A DNA stretch of 64,000 nucleotides from Symbiodinium natans (GCA_905221605.1 CAJNDS010001857.1:234501-298500); one strand, 5' to 3'. Shown: positions 20,972 to 31,378, counted from the stretch's first letter. Notes: generated by a model not told the origin, from the letters alone. Made by a program: numbers and translations.

Positions 20972-21294
20972 AGAAGAAGACCCTAAACCCTAAACCCTAA
21001 ACCCTAGCCCCAGAAAACGCCCACAAAGAGGGCTTTGGGGAGCTGCCAAGCTTCTCCTCGTATGATCCCTACATGCTTATGACATCAACTCTCCAAGATC
21101 TCATGGCAATTAAACCCTAAACCCTAAACCCTAAACCCCAAACCCCAAACCCTGAACCCTAAACCCAATGTTGTAGGGCTTAAGGCTTAAAGGGTTCAGG
21201 GACTCTGCACGGCTTTGCGGAAGGAGGCTTCCGTGACTCGTCTCTTGGAAAATACACCAGAGAGGGTTTGGGGTTGCGAGTGCTACATGGACCC

Positions 21295-21455
21295 CCTTAG
21301 GGTTTCGGGTTTAGGGCTTAGGGCTTAGGGGCCAGGGTTTGGGGTTTAGGGTTTAGGGTTTAGGGTTTAGGGTTTAGGGTTTAGGGTTTAGGGTTTAGGG
21401 TTTAGGGTTTAGGGTTTAGGGTTTAGGGTTTAGGGTTTAGGGTTTAGGGTTTGGG
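21295..21455 (+). repeat. TTTAGGG array
   Basis: About 20 units. Confidence 0.93.
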
Positions 21456-21563
21456 ACTTGGGCTTTGAAAATGGCTGGTCCAAACTAGTGCTGGCCGCTG
21501 CAAGAACTGGATGGCCAGCCACTAGACCCGCAGCCAGAAAAATCCAGGAGGCGCTAACTTTTG

Positions 21564-21656
21564 TACTTGGATGTCCATGGATAGTTATAAGCAGGGTTGT
21601 AAGTAGGATTCAGGGTCTTGTAATCCTACTTGTAACTACCCATACCCCGTGAAGAA
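21564..21656. mobile_element. Inverted-repeat element, family A
   Basis: ATGTCCATGGATAGTTATAA at the left; TGTAACTACCCATACC and GTGAAG at the right. Confidence 0.5.
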
Positions 21657-21708
21657 ACTTCAGGAACCCTGCCCGGCTTGCACAGCAGCCGTAGAGTTAT
21701 GATTCATG

Positions 21709-21851
21709 CTTGGAGGCTCATGGTACTTACTAACTAGTTATAACTGTAGTTGTAACTGTACTGATAACCCTATTAGGGCACTTAAAAGGGGCTTATCAGT
21801 GGGTTATAAGTACAGCGATAATTGGTTCCTCAGTACCATGAACCTCCAAGT
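21709..21851. mobile_element. Inverted-repeat element, family A (best copy)
   Basis: CTTGGAGGCTCATGGTAC at the left and GTACCATGAACCTCCAAG at the right are complements with one mismatch over 18 bases; internal TTATAACTGT and TTATAAGTACAG steps pair as well. Confidence 0.7.
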
Positions 21852-22526
21852 GATGCTTAAAGCACACACAAAGGCATGCCGTGACACATCCCTCGCGCAG
21901 GCGATGAGAATCGCTTGGATGTGCTCCTGGCTGCATCTGTTGTCAGTACTGAGTAGGGCTTAGAGTTCCCGTGGGCACCTTTTTACTTTGAGGTTCAGGG
22001 TGTTACTAGGCAGGAGTTCCCCAAGATCAGCTTCTAGGCAAGACCCTACTTCTAACTACCCATTTCCTTTCACGCTAAGGGCTTTCCACTCCTGCTCTTC
22101 GTGGGGTTTTGGGGCAGGGTTTGGGCTTCGGGGCTTTGAGACTTTTTGGGCTTAAGGTTGGCCACTCCTCTCTCTTTTGAGGGGTGAGCCGTTTAAGGCT
22201 TTTAGGGGCAGCAGAAGAAGAAGCCTCTCCTGCTCCAAGCCCTACGTAGGGTTGCCTTCCATACGTCCCCCAATACCAAAGGAAGTTAAAGTTAAAAATG
22301 TCAGAACGGTACAAAACTGAAGACAGCAAACAGTTTCAACACAGGATCGTCAAGCACATAATCAACTTATTCTAAGGCAGTATCCATGAACCTTCAAGTA
22401 GCCCCGTAACCCCAAGCCCTGAAACCCCAAACCCGAAACCCCTAACCCCAAACCCTATACCAAAGAATAAAGGTATCCCAAGGGCCCACCTCGTAGCCCT
22501 AAACCCTAAGCCCTAAATCCTAAACC

Positions 22527-22616
22527 CCAGCAGGGCTCCTCCAAGAACTGATTCGTCTCCCGCAGCTTGCTCTGCAGCAACTTCACGGTCGGCGGGGAGC
22601 GCTTCTGCAGGATCTT
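22527..22616 (-). CDS. Candidate exon (30 codons), product unknown
   Basis: Reads KILQKRSPPTVKLLQSKLRE and TNQFLEEPCW: a basic, helical segment with GC-ending codons. A TTTAGGG/TTCAGGG array lies directly to the right. Confidence 0.55.
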
Positions 22617-22910
22617 GGGGGTTTAGGGTTTAGGGTTTAGGGTTCAGGGTTCAGGGTTCAGGGTTCAGGGTTCAGGGTTCTGGGTTCAGGGTTCAGGGTT
22701 CAGGGTTCAGGGTTCAGGGTTTAGGGTTTAGGGTTTAGGGTTTAGGGTTTAGGGTTTGGGGTTTAGGGTTTAGGGTTTAGGGTTCAGGGTTCAGGGTTCA
22801 GGGTGACCTCTGGGTTTAGGGTTTAGGGTTTAGGGTTCAGGGTTCAGGGTTCAGGGGTTAGGGTGACCTCTGGGTTTAGGGTTTAGGTTTTAGGGTTTAG
22901 GGTTTAGGGT
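22617..22910 (+). repeat. TTTAGGG array with TTCAGGG blocks
   Basis: Two blocks of TTCAGGG (about 22640-22720 and 22780-22855) alternate with TTTAGGG; GGTGACCTCTGGGTTTAGGG occurs twice. Confidence 0.93.
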
Positions 22911-22916
22911 GTGTCA

Positions 22917-23970
22917 GGGGAGGGCGCGCGCTCGGGTGTGAAACGCCCGGGCCGCGCGCTCGCGTTGCCCGTCAACCCACCCCGGCCACCCAAACTATAC
23001 TCTATTAGGGTTTAGGGTTTATGGAATTTATTTTCTTGTGCCCTGATGCTTGCTTTGATGTTTTTCAAGTTGCGCTGTTAGGGTTTAAGCTGGGGTTGGG
23101 GGTAGCCTCGGCCCTTTTCGGGCCTTCGGCGTGTCAGGGCCCGTAGAGGCCCTTATTTATTTGAAGGTCAGGGAAACCCTTTGTGCCTGCTCCTGGATTC
23201 CCCTTTTAAGGGCCTCAAGCCTTTTGGTGGCTCTTGGGGCTTTTGGGGGGCTTCCTGGGGGCTTTCCTGGCCCTTCCGGGGTAAAATGAAGGGGTGCCCA
23301 AAACCATCGATTTCAGTACAAAAAAATCGCATTTTTCATTGCGGGTACGGGCATCCTGGGGTCCCCCTTCTTTTAAGGGGCCTTTTGAAGTCTTTTGAAG
23401 CCTTTTGGTGGCTCTTGGGGTCTCTCGGGGACCTGTTCGGACCTTCGGCGTGTCAGGGCCGTAGAGGCTTTATTCATTTGAAGGTCAGGGAACCCTCGGC
23501 CCTTTTCGGGCCTTCGGCACGTTATAGAGGCCCTTATTTGCTTGAAGGCCTTCGCAGGGTTTTGCGGTGTTAGGGTTTAAGCTGGGGTTCGGGGTAGCCT
23601 CGGCCCTTTTCGGGCCCTGGCCCTGAGGGCCGCTGCCCGGCCCGGGGGCCTTGGTCCGGCCCTTGGTGCCGGTTCTTGGCCTGAAGTAGGGGCGACCTTG
23701 GCCCGGGGGCCCCAAAGCCTGGACCCCTCGCCAGCCTCCTAGTCCAGCAATCCAGGGGCCAGGGGGCCTTCGACCCTGAACCACTTTCAGAGGCAAAGGG
23801 TTGCGAGAACTGACGTTGTCGTAAAATAGGCCGATGTCCGTTGGCCTGTCCAGGACAGACGGTGAGGCTTAACCCTCACCTTTCCGTTTCTCTTTTCGCT
23901 TGGGCGCTCGGGCTGTAAGGCCCTCGGCCGAGCGTTCGGGGTGTCGCTCGACGGAAGCGACCCCTCACTT
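22917..23970. repeat. GC-rich dispersed element, copy 2
   Basis: Starts with CGCGCGCTCGGGTGTG...CCGGGCCGCGCGCTCGCG, then CCACCCAAACTATACTC next to TTAGGGTTTAGGG, and ends in CTCGGCCGAGCG-type inverted repeats. It has internal tandem copies of CGGCCCTTTTCGGGCCTTCGGC. The same order of blocks is in 34305-35207. Confidence 0.65.
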
Positions 23971-24122
23971 AGTTTAGGGTTTAGGGTTTAGGGTTTAGGG
24001 TTTAGGGTTTAGGGTTTAGGGTTTAGGGTGACTTCTTTTTTTTTGGGAGGGGGGGGGGGGGTTAGGGATTTAGGGATTTTAAGGTCGGGGTTCAGGGGTT
24101 AGGGGTTAGGGTTCGGGGCTAT

Positions 24123-24197
24123 CATCAGGATCACCATGCCATTGTGCGGTTCCCAAGTAAGGACTCGGGGGCTTTCGGGCTTGGAGAGCTTGATGGC
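24123..24197 (-). CDS. Candidate exon (25 codons), product unknown
   Basis: Reads AIKLSKPESPRVLTWEPHNG and MVILM. It lies just after a poly-G/T region, and the splice edges are not clear. Confidence 0.48.
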
Positions 24198-24348
24198 CCC
24201 AGTTTTTTTTCTTCTAGATTTTGGGCTTTTCTGTGCCTTAGCTGGGGTCCTGAAGACCCTAAACCCTAAACCCTAAGCCCTAAACCCTAAACCCTAAACC
24301 CTAAACCCTAAACCCTGAACCCAAGGACTTGTCTTGAGGATATCAGCC

Positions 24349-24395
24349 GGCCTTCAATCCCAACAAGGCTACAGACCGCTCCTCCTTGGTGATCC
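24349..24395 (-). CDS. Candidate short exon (15 codons), product unknown
   Basis: The acceptor AAGCCCAG is followed by ITKEERSVALLGLKA and a possible GC donor. It sits between a CCCTAAA array on the left and a TTTAGGG array on the right. Confidence 0.45.
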
Positions 24396-24419
24396 CTGGG
24401 CTTGGGGCTTTGGGGCCGG

Positions 24420-24625
24420 CTGTTTAGGGTTTAGGGTTTAGGGTTTAGGGTTTAGGGCTTAGGGCTTAGGGTTTAGGGTTTAGGGTTTAGGGCTTAGGGT
24501 TTAGGGTTTAGGGTTTAGGGTTTAGGGTTTAGGGTTTAGGGTTTAGGGTTTAGGGTTTAGGGTTTAGGGTTTAGGGTTTAGGGTTTAGGGTTTAGGGCTT
24601 CGGGTTTAGGGCTTAGGGCTTTAGG
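24420..24625 (+). repeat. TTTAGGG array
   Basis: About 28 units filling the whole interval between two candidate minus-strand exons. Confidence 0.94.
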
Positions 24626-24633
24626 GCTTCTTC

Positions 24634-24731
24634 ACCCAAAGCCTTGTAGAGATCGAGAATGACCTTGGCAATCGCAGCATTGAAGGCCTTGGGACACGCA
24701 AGGTGCTCTGGGTTGCTTTTCCCCTCGGCTT
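24634..24731 (-). CDS. Candidate exon (about 32 codons), product unknown
   Basis: The acceptor GTGTTTCAG is followed by AEGKSNPEHLACPKAFNAAI and AKVILDLYKALG, then a GT donor (TTGG/GTGAAG). It has strong coding character and lies 200 bp of TTTAGGG array away from the next exon. Confidence 0.6.
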
Positions 24732-24740
24732 CTGAAACAC

Positions 24741-24798
24741 TCTAAACCCTAAACCCTAAACCCTAAACCCTAAACCCTAAACCCTAAACCCTAAACCC
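24741..24798 (-). repeat. CCCTAAA array
   Basis: Eight units between candidate exons, in the opposite orientation to 24420-24625. Confidence 0.93.
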
Positions 24799-25199
24799 TC
24801 TGTAAGCTACTCGTGCGGAGGAGCCTCTCACCGCAAGCAACATGCAGACGTGGAGAAGCCAGGATGAGGGTTGCTTGGGTCTGAAGGCTCCCTGAACTCT
24901 TTTACCGTTGAGCAGTTGTCCAGATCGTGATGTGTTTTGTTCGCTCTTCCTTTCTTTGTCGGGGGGGGGGGGGGGGGGGAAAGGGGGATTGCAAGCGGGA
25001 ACAACCTACAATGTTGTGCAGGTCAAGCAAGAAGCCGCGCAAGGCGGGCATTACACAGCCTTTCCGGAGGACAAACGCCCAACCAACCACCACAAGGGTT
25101 TAGGGTTTTTCGGGTTTAGGGCACAGGGTTTGGGGTGTAACTCCAGCAAGCCCAGGCCTTCTAAAACCAGTACTTGGAGGTTCGAGGAAGTTGTGCGAA

Positions 25200-25312
25200 A
25201 AGTTGTAATAGAGGGGGCCTTACGAATAATTAGAATAGGGTTTTGCGGGTTGTCATGGTATAGTTATGAAGGGACCATCAGGGAAGACGACTAGTAATTA
25301 CTCCGACCCCGA
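25200..25312. mobile_element. Short dispersed element, family B
   Basis: AATAATTAGAATAGGGTTTT at the left and AGTAATTACTCCGACCCC at the right; about 110 bp, matching 2078, 28618 and 61990. Confidence 0.6.
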
Positions 25313-25364
25313 CATGGAGTACCCTAGCTGTGCTTACTTATCCCACTTACAACTCTTGTCCTGA

Positions 25365-25470
25365 CTACTTGGAGGTTCATGATACTTATTAACCAATTAT
25401 AACTGTACTTATAACTGTACTTATGACCATATTAGGGCACTTCAGGGGCTTATAAGTGGATTGTAAGAGC
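25365..25470. mobile_element. Family A element, right end missing
   Basis: CTACTTGGAGGTTCATGATA followed by TATAACTGTACTTATAACTG, as in 21709-21851, but the complementary right end is absent. Confidence 0.5.
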
Positions 25471-25572
25471 TCGCGACGCCCTCCTTTCAGGGGCATCTCT
25501 TGTGTCATAGGTGCAGAACTCCTCTCAAGACCCACTGAAGACCGTCCATCCAGACGCCTGCAAGATGTTCCC

Positions 25573-25650
25573 GAAACCCTAAACCCTAAACCCTAAACCC
25601 TAAACCCTAAACCCCAAACCCTAAACCCTAAACCCTGAACCCTGAACCCT
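25573..25650 (-). repeat. CCCTAAA array
   Basis: About 11 units. Confidence 0.92.
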
Positions 25651-25655
25651 AAAAT

Positions 25656-25745
25656 TTGGCGCCGGGCTGTGAGTTTTTTCGGATCTTCCTCCAGGTCTTG
25701 CGGCAAAGGTTGCTGGCGCAGGATGGCAAAGAAGTCGTTCAGGCC
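25656..25745 (-). CDS. Candidate exon (30 codons), product unknown
   Basis: The acceptor AAATGCAG is followed by GLNDFFAILRQQPLPQDLEE and DPKKLTARRQ. The TTTAGGG array (plus strand) begins three bases to its right, so the sense upstream intron is CCCTAAA repeat up to the acceptor. Confidence 0.6.
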
Positions 25746-25749
25746 CTGC

Positions 25750-25910
25750 ATTTAGGGTTTAGGGTTTAGGGTTTAGGGTTTAGGGTTTAGGGTGTAGGGT
25801 TTAGGGTTTAGGGTTTAGGGTTTAGGGTTTAGGGTTTAGGGTTTAGGGTGTAGGGTTTAGGGTTTAGGGTTTGGGGTTTGGGGTTTAGGGTTTAGGGTTT
25901 AGGTTTTAGA
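25750..25910 (+). repeat. TTTAGGG array
   Basis: About 22 units with interspersed TGTAGGG. Confidence 0.93.
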
Positions 25911-26401
25911 GGAGCTGTGTACAGGAGTCGCAGAACCAGCACTTTGCATCGCAGTGCGTAGCCCACCCCTAACCGTTGCTTGGTAGCTATAAGCAGGGTT
26001 ATAAGTAACTTAAATGAGGATAAAAACCAGGTGAAATTATTGTGGCCTTACTTGTAGCCCATTGAAACTACCCGAAACCCTAAACTCCAAATACAGGAGG
26101 TAAACCGAAAACTTCACTAGGTCCCTTGGCCCCTGGCAGTTTGGTGGCAGTCAGACCCCTGTCAAATTCAAACCCTTGTCGGGGTTTAGGGTTCTAGGGT
26201 TTTTGGAGATCTTATTTGGGGCTTAGAGTTTTCGGGTTTTGGGGCATTTGGGGGTTTAGGGTTTCTGTTGAGGGGGGCCGAGTTTTGGGAGGTTTTTATC
26301 TGGAACTGAGAAGCCCAATGCCAATACCACTAAGTTAGGCTGCATGGCATTGGGCTGCGTCAGGTTTTCGCTGACTCCCAAACAGCGTAGCAGGTGTCAC
26401 A

Positions 26402-26464
26402 AGGTGGAGCGCAGTTCGTGTGTGCCACATTCACCGCCCACGGCCGCGTCCTCTTCCAACAGGC
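26402..26464 (-). CDS. Candidate exon (21 codons), product unknown
   Basis: Reads RLLEEDAAVGGECGTHELRS in sense. Edges are uncertain; it lies in the minus-strand exon series of 20-27 kb. Confidence 0.42.
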
Positions 26465-26654
26465 GGCATAAACGAATCCTACATAACCCTAAACCCTAAG
26501 CCCCAACCCCAAACCCGGTCAGGCTGAAGACGGAAAAGCCCCAGCAGAACTAAACCTCAAACCCCCTCAGCGCTAAAATACCTTAAGCCCTAAAACTCCT
26601 CAAGCCCGAATTCCCTACACCCGAAACCCCAAAACACCTTAAGCCCCACATAAA

Positions 26655-26760
26655 GCACTGCAAGCCCAAATTCCCTGAACCCTAAACCCTAAACCCTGAA
26701 CCCTGAACCCTAAACCCTACACCCTACACCCTAAACCCTAAACCCTAAACCCCCTAAAAC
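26655..26760 (-). repeat. CCCTAAA array
   Basis: Mixed CCCTAAA, CCCTGAA and CCCTACA units. Confidence 0.9.
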
Positions 26761-26766
26761 ACCGTT

Positions 26767-26834
26767 AGTCCAAGACGAGCCGGCCTCAGGGCTGGTGATC
26801 GACGTTGCCTCCTTGGGCAAGATGTCATCCAGGC
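26767..26834 (-). CDS. Candidate exon (22 codons), product unknown
   Basis: The acceptor ACACCAG is followed by LDDILPKEATSITSPEAGSS and WT. CCCTAAA repeat lies on the left and TTTAGGG on the right. Confidence 0.48.
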
Positions 26835-26847
26835 CTGGTGTGCTGGG

Positions 26848-26930
26848 GTTAAGGGTTTAGGGTTTAGGGTTTAGGGTTTAGGGTTTAGGGTTTAGGGTTT
26901 AGGGTTTAGGGTTTTAGGGTTTAGGGGATC
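26848..26930 (+). repeat. TTTAGGG array
   Basis: About 11 units. Confidence 0.92.
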
Positions 26931-27104
26931 TAATGCTTTCCTTCGGCGTTTCAGGATTTTTTGAAGGCCTCGAGACTTGCAAAAGACTAGGAAAAAAGAA
27001 GATGGATAGGACTTTTCAAGAACTCTCACGTAACACCCATGTGATGGTGCAGGGCTTTGCTGGGCCCTTCGAACCCCAAACCCCCTTCAGGGTTCAGGGT
27101 TTCG

Positions 27105-27235
27105 GGTCACCCTAAACCCTAAACCCTAAACCCTAAACCCTAAACCCTAAACCCTAAACCCTAAACCCTAAACCCTAAACCCTAAACCCTAGACCCTAGA
27201 CCCTAGACCCTAGACCCTAAACCCAAACCCGAAAC
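27105..27235 (-). repeat. CCCTAAA array with a CCCTAGA block
   Basis: About 17 units, with five CCCTAGA variants near 27190-27220. Confidence 0.92.
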
Positions 27236-27239
27236 CCGC

Positions 27240-28105
27240 CCCCTCAAGGGCTCGAGATTTCGGGTTTAGGTGTTGCAGGGTGTCCGGTCTGGGGTTCAGG
27301 GACCGAAGCAACCCTCCTGAACCCTCCAAAGCCCTAAAGCCCTCAAACCCAACCCAAAAACCCTAAAGCCCCTGAACAAAAACCTAAAAACAATTAAAAA
27401 AAAAAACTATCAGCATCCTCTCAATATCCTGAGGAAACCCTATACACTAAATAAACCGTATAAGCCCAATCTCACCCTGACAGGCCGATTCTCCCCGATT
27501 TTTCACGTCAAGGAGCGCAGCTCAGTTCGCTCGGTCGTTTGACCCGACGAGCTTGTCTTGTCAGGTGGCACCTTGCTGCTGTTTTAGGGTTTGTTTAGGG
27601 TTTGTAGGGTTTTTTTGGGGGGTTTTGTAGGGTTTTTTGGGGGGTTTTGAGGGTTTAGTTGGGTGTGAAGGGTTTAAGAGGGTTTATAGGGTTTCTAGGA
27701 TTTCTAGGGTTTGGAGGATTTGCAGGGTTTAAAGGGTTTGTGGGGCTTGTAGGTTTAGGGGGTTTATGGGGTGTATTGGGTTTTTTGGGTTGATAGGGTT
27801 GTCAGGGTTTGAAGGGTTTTAAGGGTTTAGAGGGTTTTAGGGTCTTGGGGTTTGCTGTTGAGTGTGTAGGTTTTGGGGTCTCAGGGTTTAGGGTACTCCA
27901 TAAAATCGGGAACCTACCTGAGAGCGCGCAGGGGTCTCTATTCTGAATCTACGCCATTCCGAAAGCTCTGACGCCTAAACCCTAAACCTGATCTTCCTTA
28001 ACTGAGATGTGTTTGCAGATGGGGGCATTTGGCACTCCTGGGTCCTAGTTGCTGCTTCCAGGGAATAGGAGCTCTTGTGGGGATCAGCTGCTAGGAATAA
28101 AGACG
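27240..28105. other. Degenerate telomere-like and unassigned DNA
   Basis: 27570-27895 is a decayed G-rich array (GGGTTT with variable spacers); the rest is unique without supported exons. Confidence 0.5.
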
Positions 28106-28109
28106 GTTT

Positions 28110-28243
28110 ACTTGAAGGTGCATGGGCAGTTTTCAGTCAGCTGCCAAACACCACAACACTTACCCTGCCCATAACCCTACTGTCACAACCCTAAACCATA
28201 AAACCTACATATGCCTACCATCTGCCATGAGCCTTCTAAGTAG
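28110..28243. mobile_element. Inverted-repeat element, family A
   Basis: ACTTGAAGGTGCATGGGCAG at the left and CTGCCATGAGCCTTCTAAGT at the right are near-complementary. Confidence 0.65.
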
Positions 28244-28319
28244 GGTTTAGGGTTGAGGCAGTTTAGGCCCCGGGAGGGCTCAGAAGGCGCTGGGGGGGCA
28301 CCCAAAAGCACAAGAAGCC

Positions 28320-28448
28320 GTAGACGTCATGTGTGAAGACTGCGTGCTTCTGGCAAGGAACTCAGGGACCAGGTACCTTACATCCCCCCAGAAGAACCCA
28401 CTCAAGGGGATGATATGGGTTCCGAACTCTCGAGTTCGCTGCCCCTGG
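28320..28448 (+). CDS. Candidate exon, plus strand (43 codons), product unknown
   Basis: Reads VDVMCEDCVLLARNSGTRYL and continues KNPLKGMIWVPNSRVRCPW, running to the edge of a TTTAGGG array. The minus strand is closed here. Confidence 0.48.
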
Positions 28449-28617
28449 AGTTTTAGGGTTTAGCGTTTAGGGTTTGGGGTTTAGGGTTTGGGGTGAAGGG
28501 TTTACGGTTTAGGGCTTAGGGTCATTCTCGGCCCGCTGCTGGCGGGTCCGATTTGGTCTTGGTTGTGTCCGGCATCATCCACGAGGTCTTGGTCTTGGCC
28601 GAGCGGGGGGTTAGGCT

Positions 28618-28892
28618 GTAGGAGCCTGAATGATTAGAACAGGGTTTTGGGGGCTATGATCGTATAATCATCATAAAGGGACCCGAAGGGAATATCATTA
28701 GTCATTATTCCCCCCTATAGTAGGCTGCAGCGTCTTTGGGGGTTTACGAACATAGGGGACCCCTAACATAGTCCCCCAAGTGGTAGGATCCCCTTGTAAT
28801 AAGGAACCCAAGAAGGTACCCAGTCCTTACTAAGGATTATAAGCGGGGGTTTCCTAGAATCCCTGTTAAGGAGCTGTTAGTATAAGGGGGAA
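28618..28892. mobile_element. Cluster of families B, C and D in tandem
   Basis: Family B at 28618-28728, family C at 28738-28820 (GGGGGTTTACGAACATAGGG) and family D at 28826-28892, directly abutting one another. Confidence 0.6.
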
Positions 28893-28957
28893 CATCCTAA
28901 CCCCTTAACCCTAAACCCTAAACCCTAAACCCTAAACCCTAAACCCTAAATGCATCA

Positions 28958-29059
28958 AGGAGGCCTTTTGCGAGATGTCTTGAGCACCTTCGTAAGTGGC
29001 GCAGCGCAGAGCTCAGAGGGTTCTTGGAGCTTAGTTTCGTCGAACAAAGGTTGAGTCTA
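28958..29059 (+). CDS. Candidate exon, plus strand (34 codons), product unknown
   Basis: Reads RRPFARCLEHLRKWRSAELR and GFLELSFVEQRLSL, a basic helix between a CCCTAAA array and a TTTAGGG array. The minus strand carries stops. Confidence 0.48.
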
Positions 29060-29725
29060 ACTAGGGTTTAGGGTTTAGGGTTTAGGGTTTAGGGTTTAGT
29101 TCGGCTTCAAGGTTTCGGGCTTATGGTTTCTTAGGGTTTAGGAAAACATTTCTCCAAGCAAAATTGCTTGCAGAGGCAAGCAGTCTCTGGGACAGCTGCC
29201 TGCATTGTCTCCTCCTAAACCCTCCCCTAAAATTTCGAAAGCCCGAAAAATCCTTAAAAACCAGTAAATAAATAAAAACAAAAAACCTTCGAGGGAAAAC
29301 CCTAAGAACAAACCCTTTAAAACAACCCTCAAAAGCCCCCACAAGCGCCCCAGAAATTCTCTTGCCCAGCCGCCGGCGCCCCCGCCCGGCACAAAAGGTG
29401 GGGCGTCCAGGGCAGCAGCGCCAAAGGTAGACGATGGAGCCTAGTGTTTAGGATGTAGGGTTTAGGATTTAGGGTTTAGGGTTTAGGATTAAGGATTTGG
29501 GGTTTAGGGTTTAGGGGTGCATGGCTTTACTGTTTAGAGCTTGGAGCATTTTAGGGCTGGGAGTTGAAGGCTTCCGCTGGGGACCGTTGGGGCCAAAGGT
29601 GTCGTCAAAAGTAGTTGTTCGGCCCGTCTCCACATTACCCAAGAAACTTACAGTTCAAAATTTCAGATCTGTACTAAGAAAGCAAAAACAATCGTAGAAG
29701 CTCACGATGGGAGAAGTCAGGAACA

Positions 29726-29890
29726 CCTTGGAGGTTCATGGGTAGTTGCAAGTAGGGTTAGAAGTAGGATAATCTAGGGTAGTATAGCCCTACAACCTTA
29801 ACCCTAAGGCCCTAAACCTTTACAACCCTACTAAACCCTTAAGCCTCTTATAACCCTACTGATCACTACAATCATTGCCCATGAACCCAA
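29726..29890. mobile_element. Inverted-repeat element, family A
   Basis: CTTGGAGGTTCATGGGTAGT at the left and TTGCCCATGAACCC at the right; the interior includes CCCTAAA-like DNA. Confidence 0.55.
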
Positions 29891-29944
29891 AATACCCTCA
29901 ACCCAAAATCCTAAACCCTAAGCCCTAACCCCGAACCCCTAAAC

Positions 29945-30019
29945 CCTGCACTTCCCCCCCGCGGCCTCGCCGACCAAGCCGCTGGGCACTGGATCTGGCG
30001 AAGGCTCTTCGTCGCTTTC
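29945..30019 (-). CDS. Candidate exon (25 codons), product unknown
   Basis: The acceptor AACCGGCAG is followed by ESDEEPSPDPVPSGLVGEAA and GGKCR. The donor is the GTTTAGGG of the adjoining telomere-type repeat. It is an acidic, Pro-rich linker-like stretch. Confidence 0.52.
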
Positions 30020-30044
30020 CTGCCGGTTTGCAGGAGTCCGGGAT

Positions 30045-30213
30045 TCATGCATATCTATATCTATATCTATATCTATATCTATATCTATATCTATATCTAT
30101 ATCTATATCTATATCTATATCTATATCTATATCTATCTATATATATATATATAGATATAGATACAAATATATACCTATCGATCTATCTATAAATCTATAT
30201 ATATATATGTATG

Positions 30214-30282
<69 letters not shown>

Positions 30283-30295
30283 ATATATATATTCT
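30045..30295. repeat. CTATAT and TATATG microsatellites
   Basis: CTATAT about 15 times (30053-30135), a TA-rich bridge, then GTATAT about 12 times (30208-30290). Confidence 0.95.
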
Positions 30296-30332
30296 GCAAA
30301 GATGTAGATGCGTATAGCTCGGGATCCAGCGT

Positions 30333-30402
30333 TTTACTTGAGGTTTCATGCCCGAGCTGCCTTGCTCAAGACCCCTGTACAAACACGCATGAACCTCCAA
30401 GA
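30333..30402. mobile_element. Short family A element
   Basis: ACTTGAGGTTTCATG at the left and CGCATGAACCTCCAAG at the right enclose only about 30 bp. Confidence 0.45.
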
Positions 30403-30760
30403 AGGGTTCTAGGGTTTAGGGTTTAGGGTTTAGGGTTTAGGGTTTAGGGTGTAGGGTTTAGGGCTTAGGGCCTATTTCTTAGGGCTTAGGGTTTAGGGTT
30501 TAATTAGGGTTTAGGGCTTAGGGCTGAGGGCTCTTGCACAGCTAGGGGCTCCGCAACTTTTGAGGACCTTGATGACCAAGTTGAGGTTCAGGGTCTACTC
30601 TAGCTTCGACCTTTACTGGAACCATGTAGCATACTCCCTTATTTGCTCCCCTTTTCAAAAAAATGCAATAACCCCAAACCCTAAACCCTAAACCCTAAAC
30701 CCTAAACCCCAAAACCCTATTGAAATTATTCAGGCCCCTATGTTACACGACCCTGAACCC

Positions 30761-30825
30761 CTATTGAGACGACGGCATCGTCAGCACTTTTCCAGGGGCT
30801 CTGCGGGGCGCCTTGCGCAGGCCTT
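30761..30825 (-). CDS. Candidate terminal exon (20 codons plus TAG)
   Basis: The acceptor GTTATCAG is followed by two bases of a split codon, then GLRKAPRRAPGKVLTMPSSQ and a TAG at 30761-30763. Basic. Confidence 0.4.
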
Positions 30826-30829
30826 CTGA

Positions 30830-31157
30830 TAACACAAACACACCATCACAACAGTGGATAGCCCGAACATGACACGGCAAAATCTAACATAACTCAAGCA
30901 CATAACAGAACATAGCGTAACATAATGTAACATAAAATCATATGCAGACTTAGGGGCGATTGAGCACTCTAAGAATGGCTTTGCAAGTTTCTGGCACGGC
31001 CGCTGAGAATGTTGGTCCCTTTTCTGGGCAGCTTAGCCTGTAAATAACCTACTTAATTCATAGGGTTTCGGGTTTTGACGCGACTGCATTGTTGCTACCT
31101 GGTTTTCCATCGCCTTCTTCTATCTTGGGGTCTCTACTCGACATTGTGACGTTGTAC
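30830..31157. other. Unassigned island
   Basis: 30840-30945 has loose repeats of CATAACA; the rest is unique with no supported exon. Confidence 0.4.
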
Positions 31158-31240
31158 GGTTTAGGGTTTAGGGTTTAGGGTTTAGGGTTTAGGGTTTAGG
31201 GTTTAGGGTTTAGGGTTTAGAGTTTAGGGTTTAGGGTTGC
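31158..31240 (+). repeat. TTTAGGG array
   Basis: About 11 units. It faces the CCCTAAA array at 31322 across an 80-bp island that reads ARSAVALFLAGADFDEAAPQ on minus and LGSRLIEISTRQEQRDGRPR on plus, so its coding strand is undecided. Confidence 0.9.
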
Positions 31241-31321
31241 AAAGCAGTTGGGGAGCCGCCTCATCGAAATCAGCACCCGCCAGGAACAGCGCGACGGCAG
31301 ACCTCGCATGGCACTGCAGCA

Positions 31322-31378
31322 ACAAACCCTAAACCCTAAACCCTAAACCCTAAACCCTAAACCCTAAACCCTAAACCC
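31322..31378 (-). repeat. CCCTAAA array
   Basis: Eight units. Confidence 0.92.
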
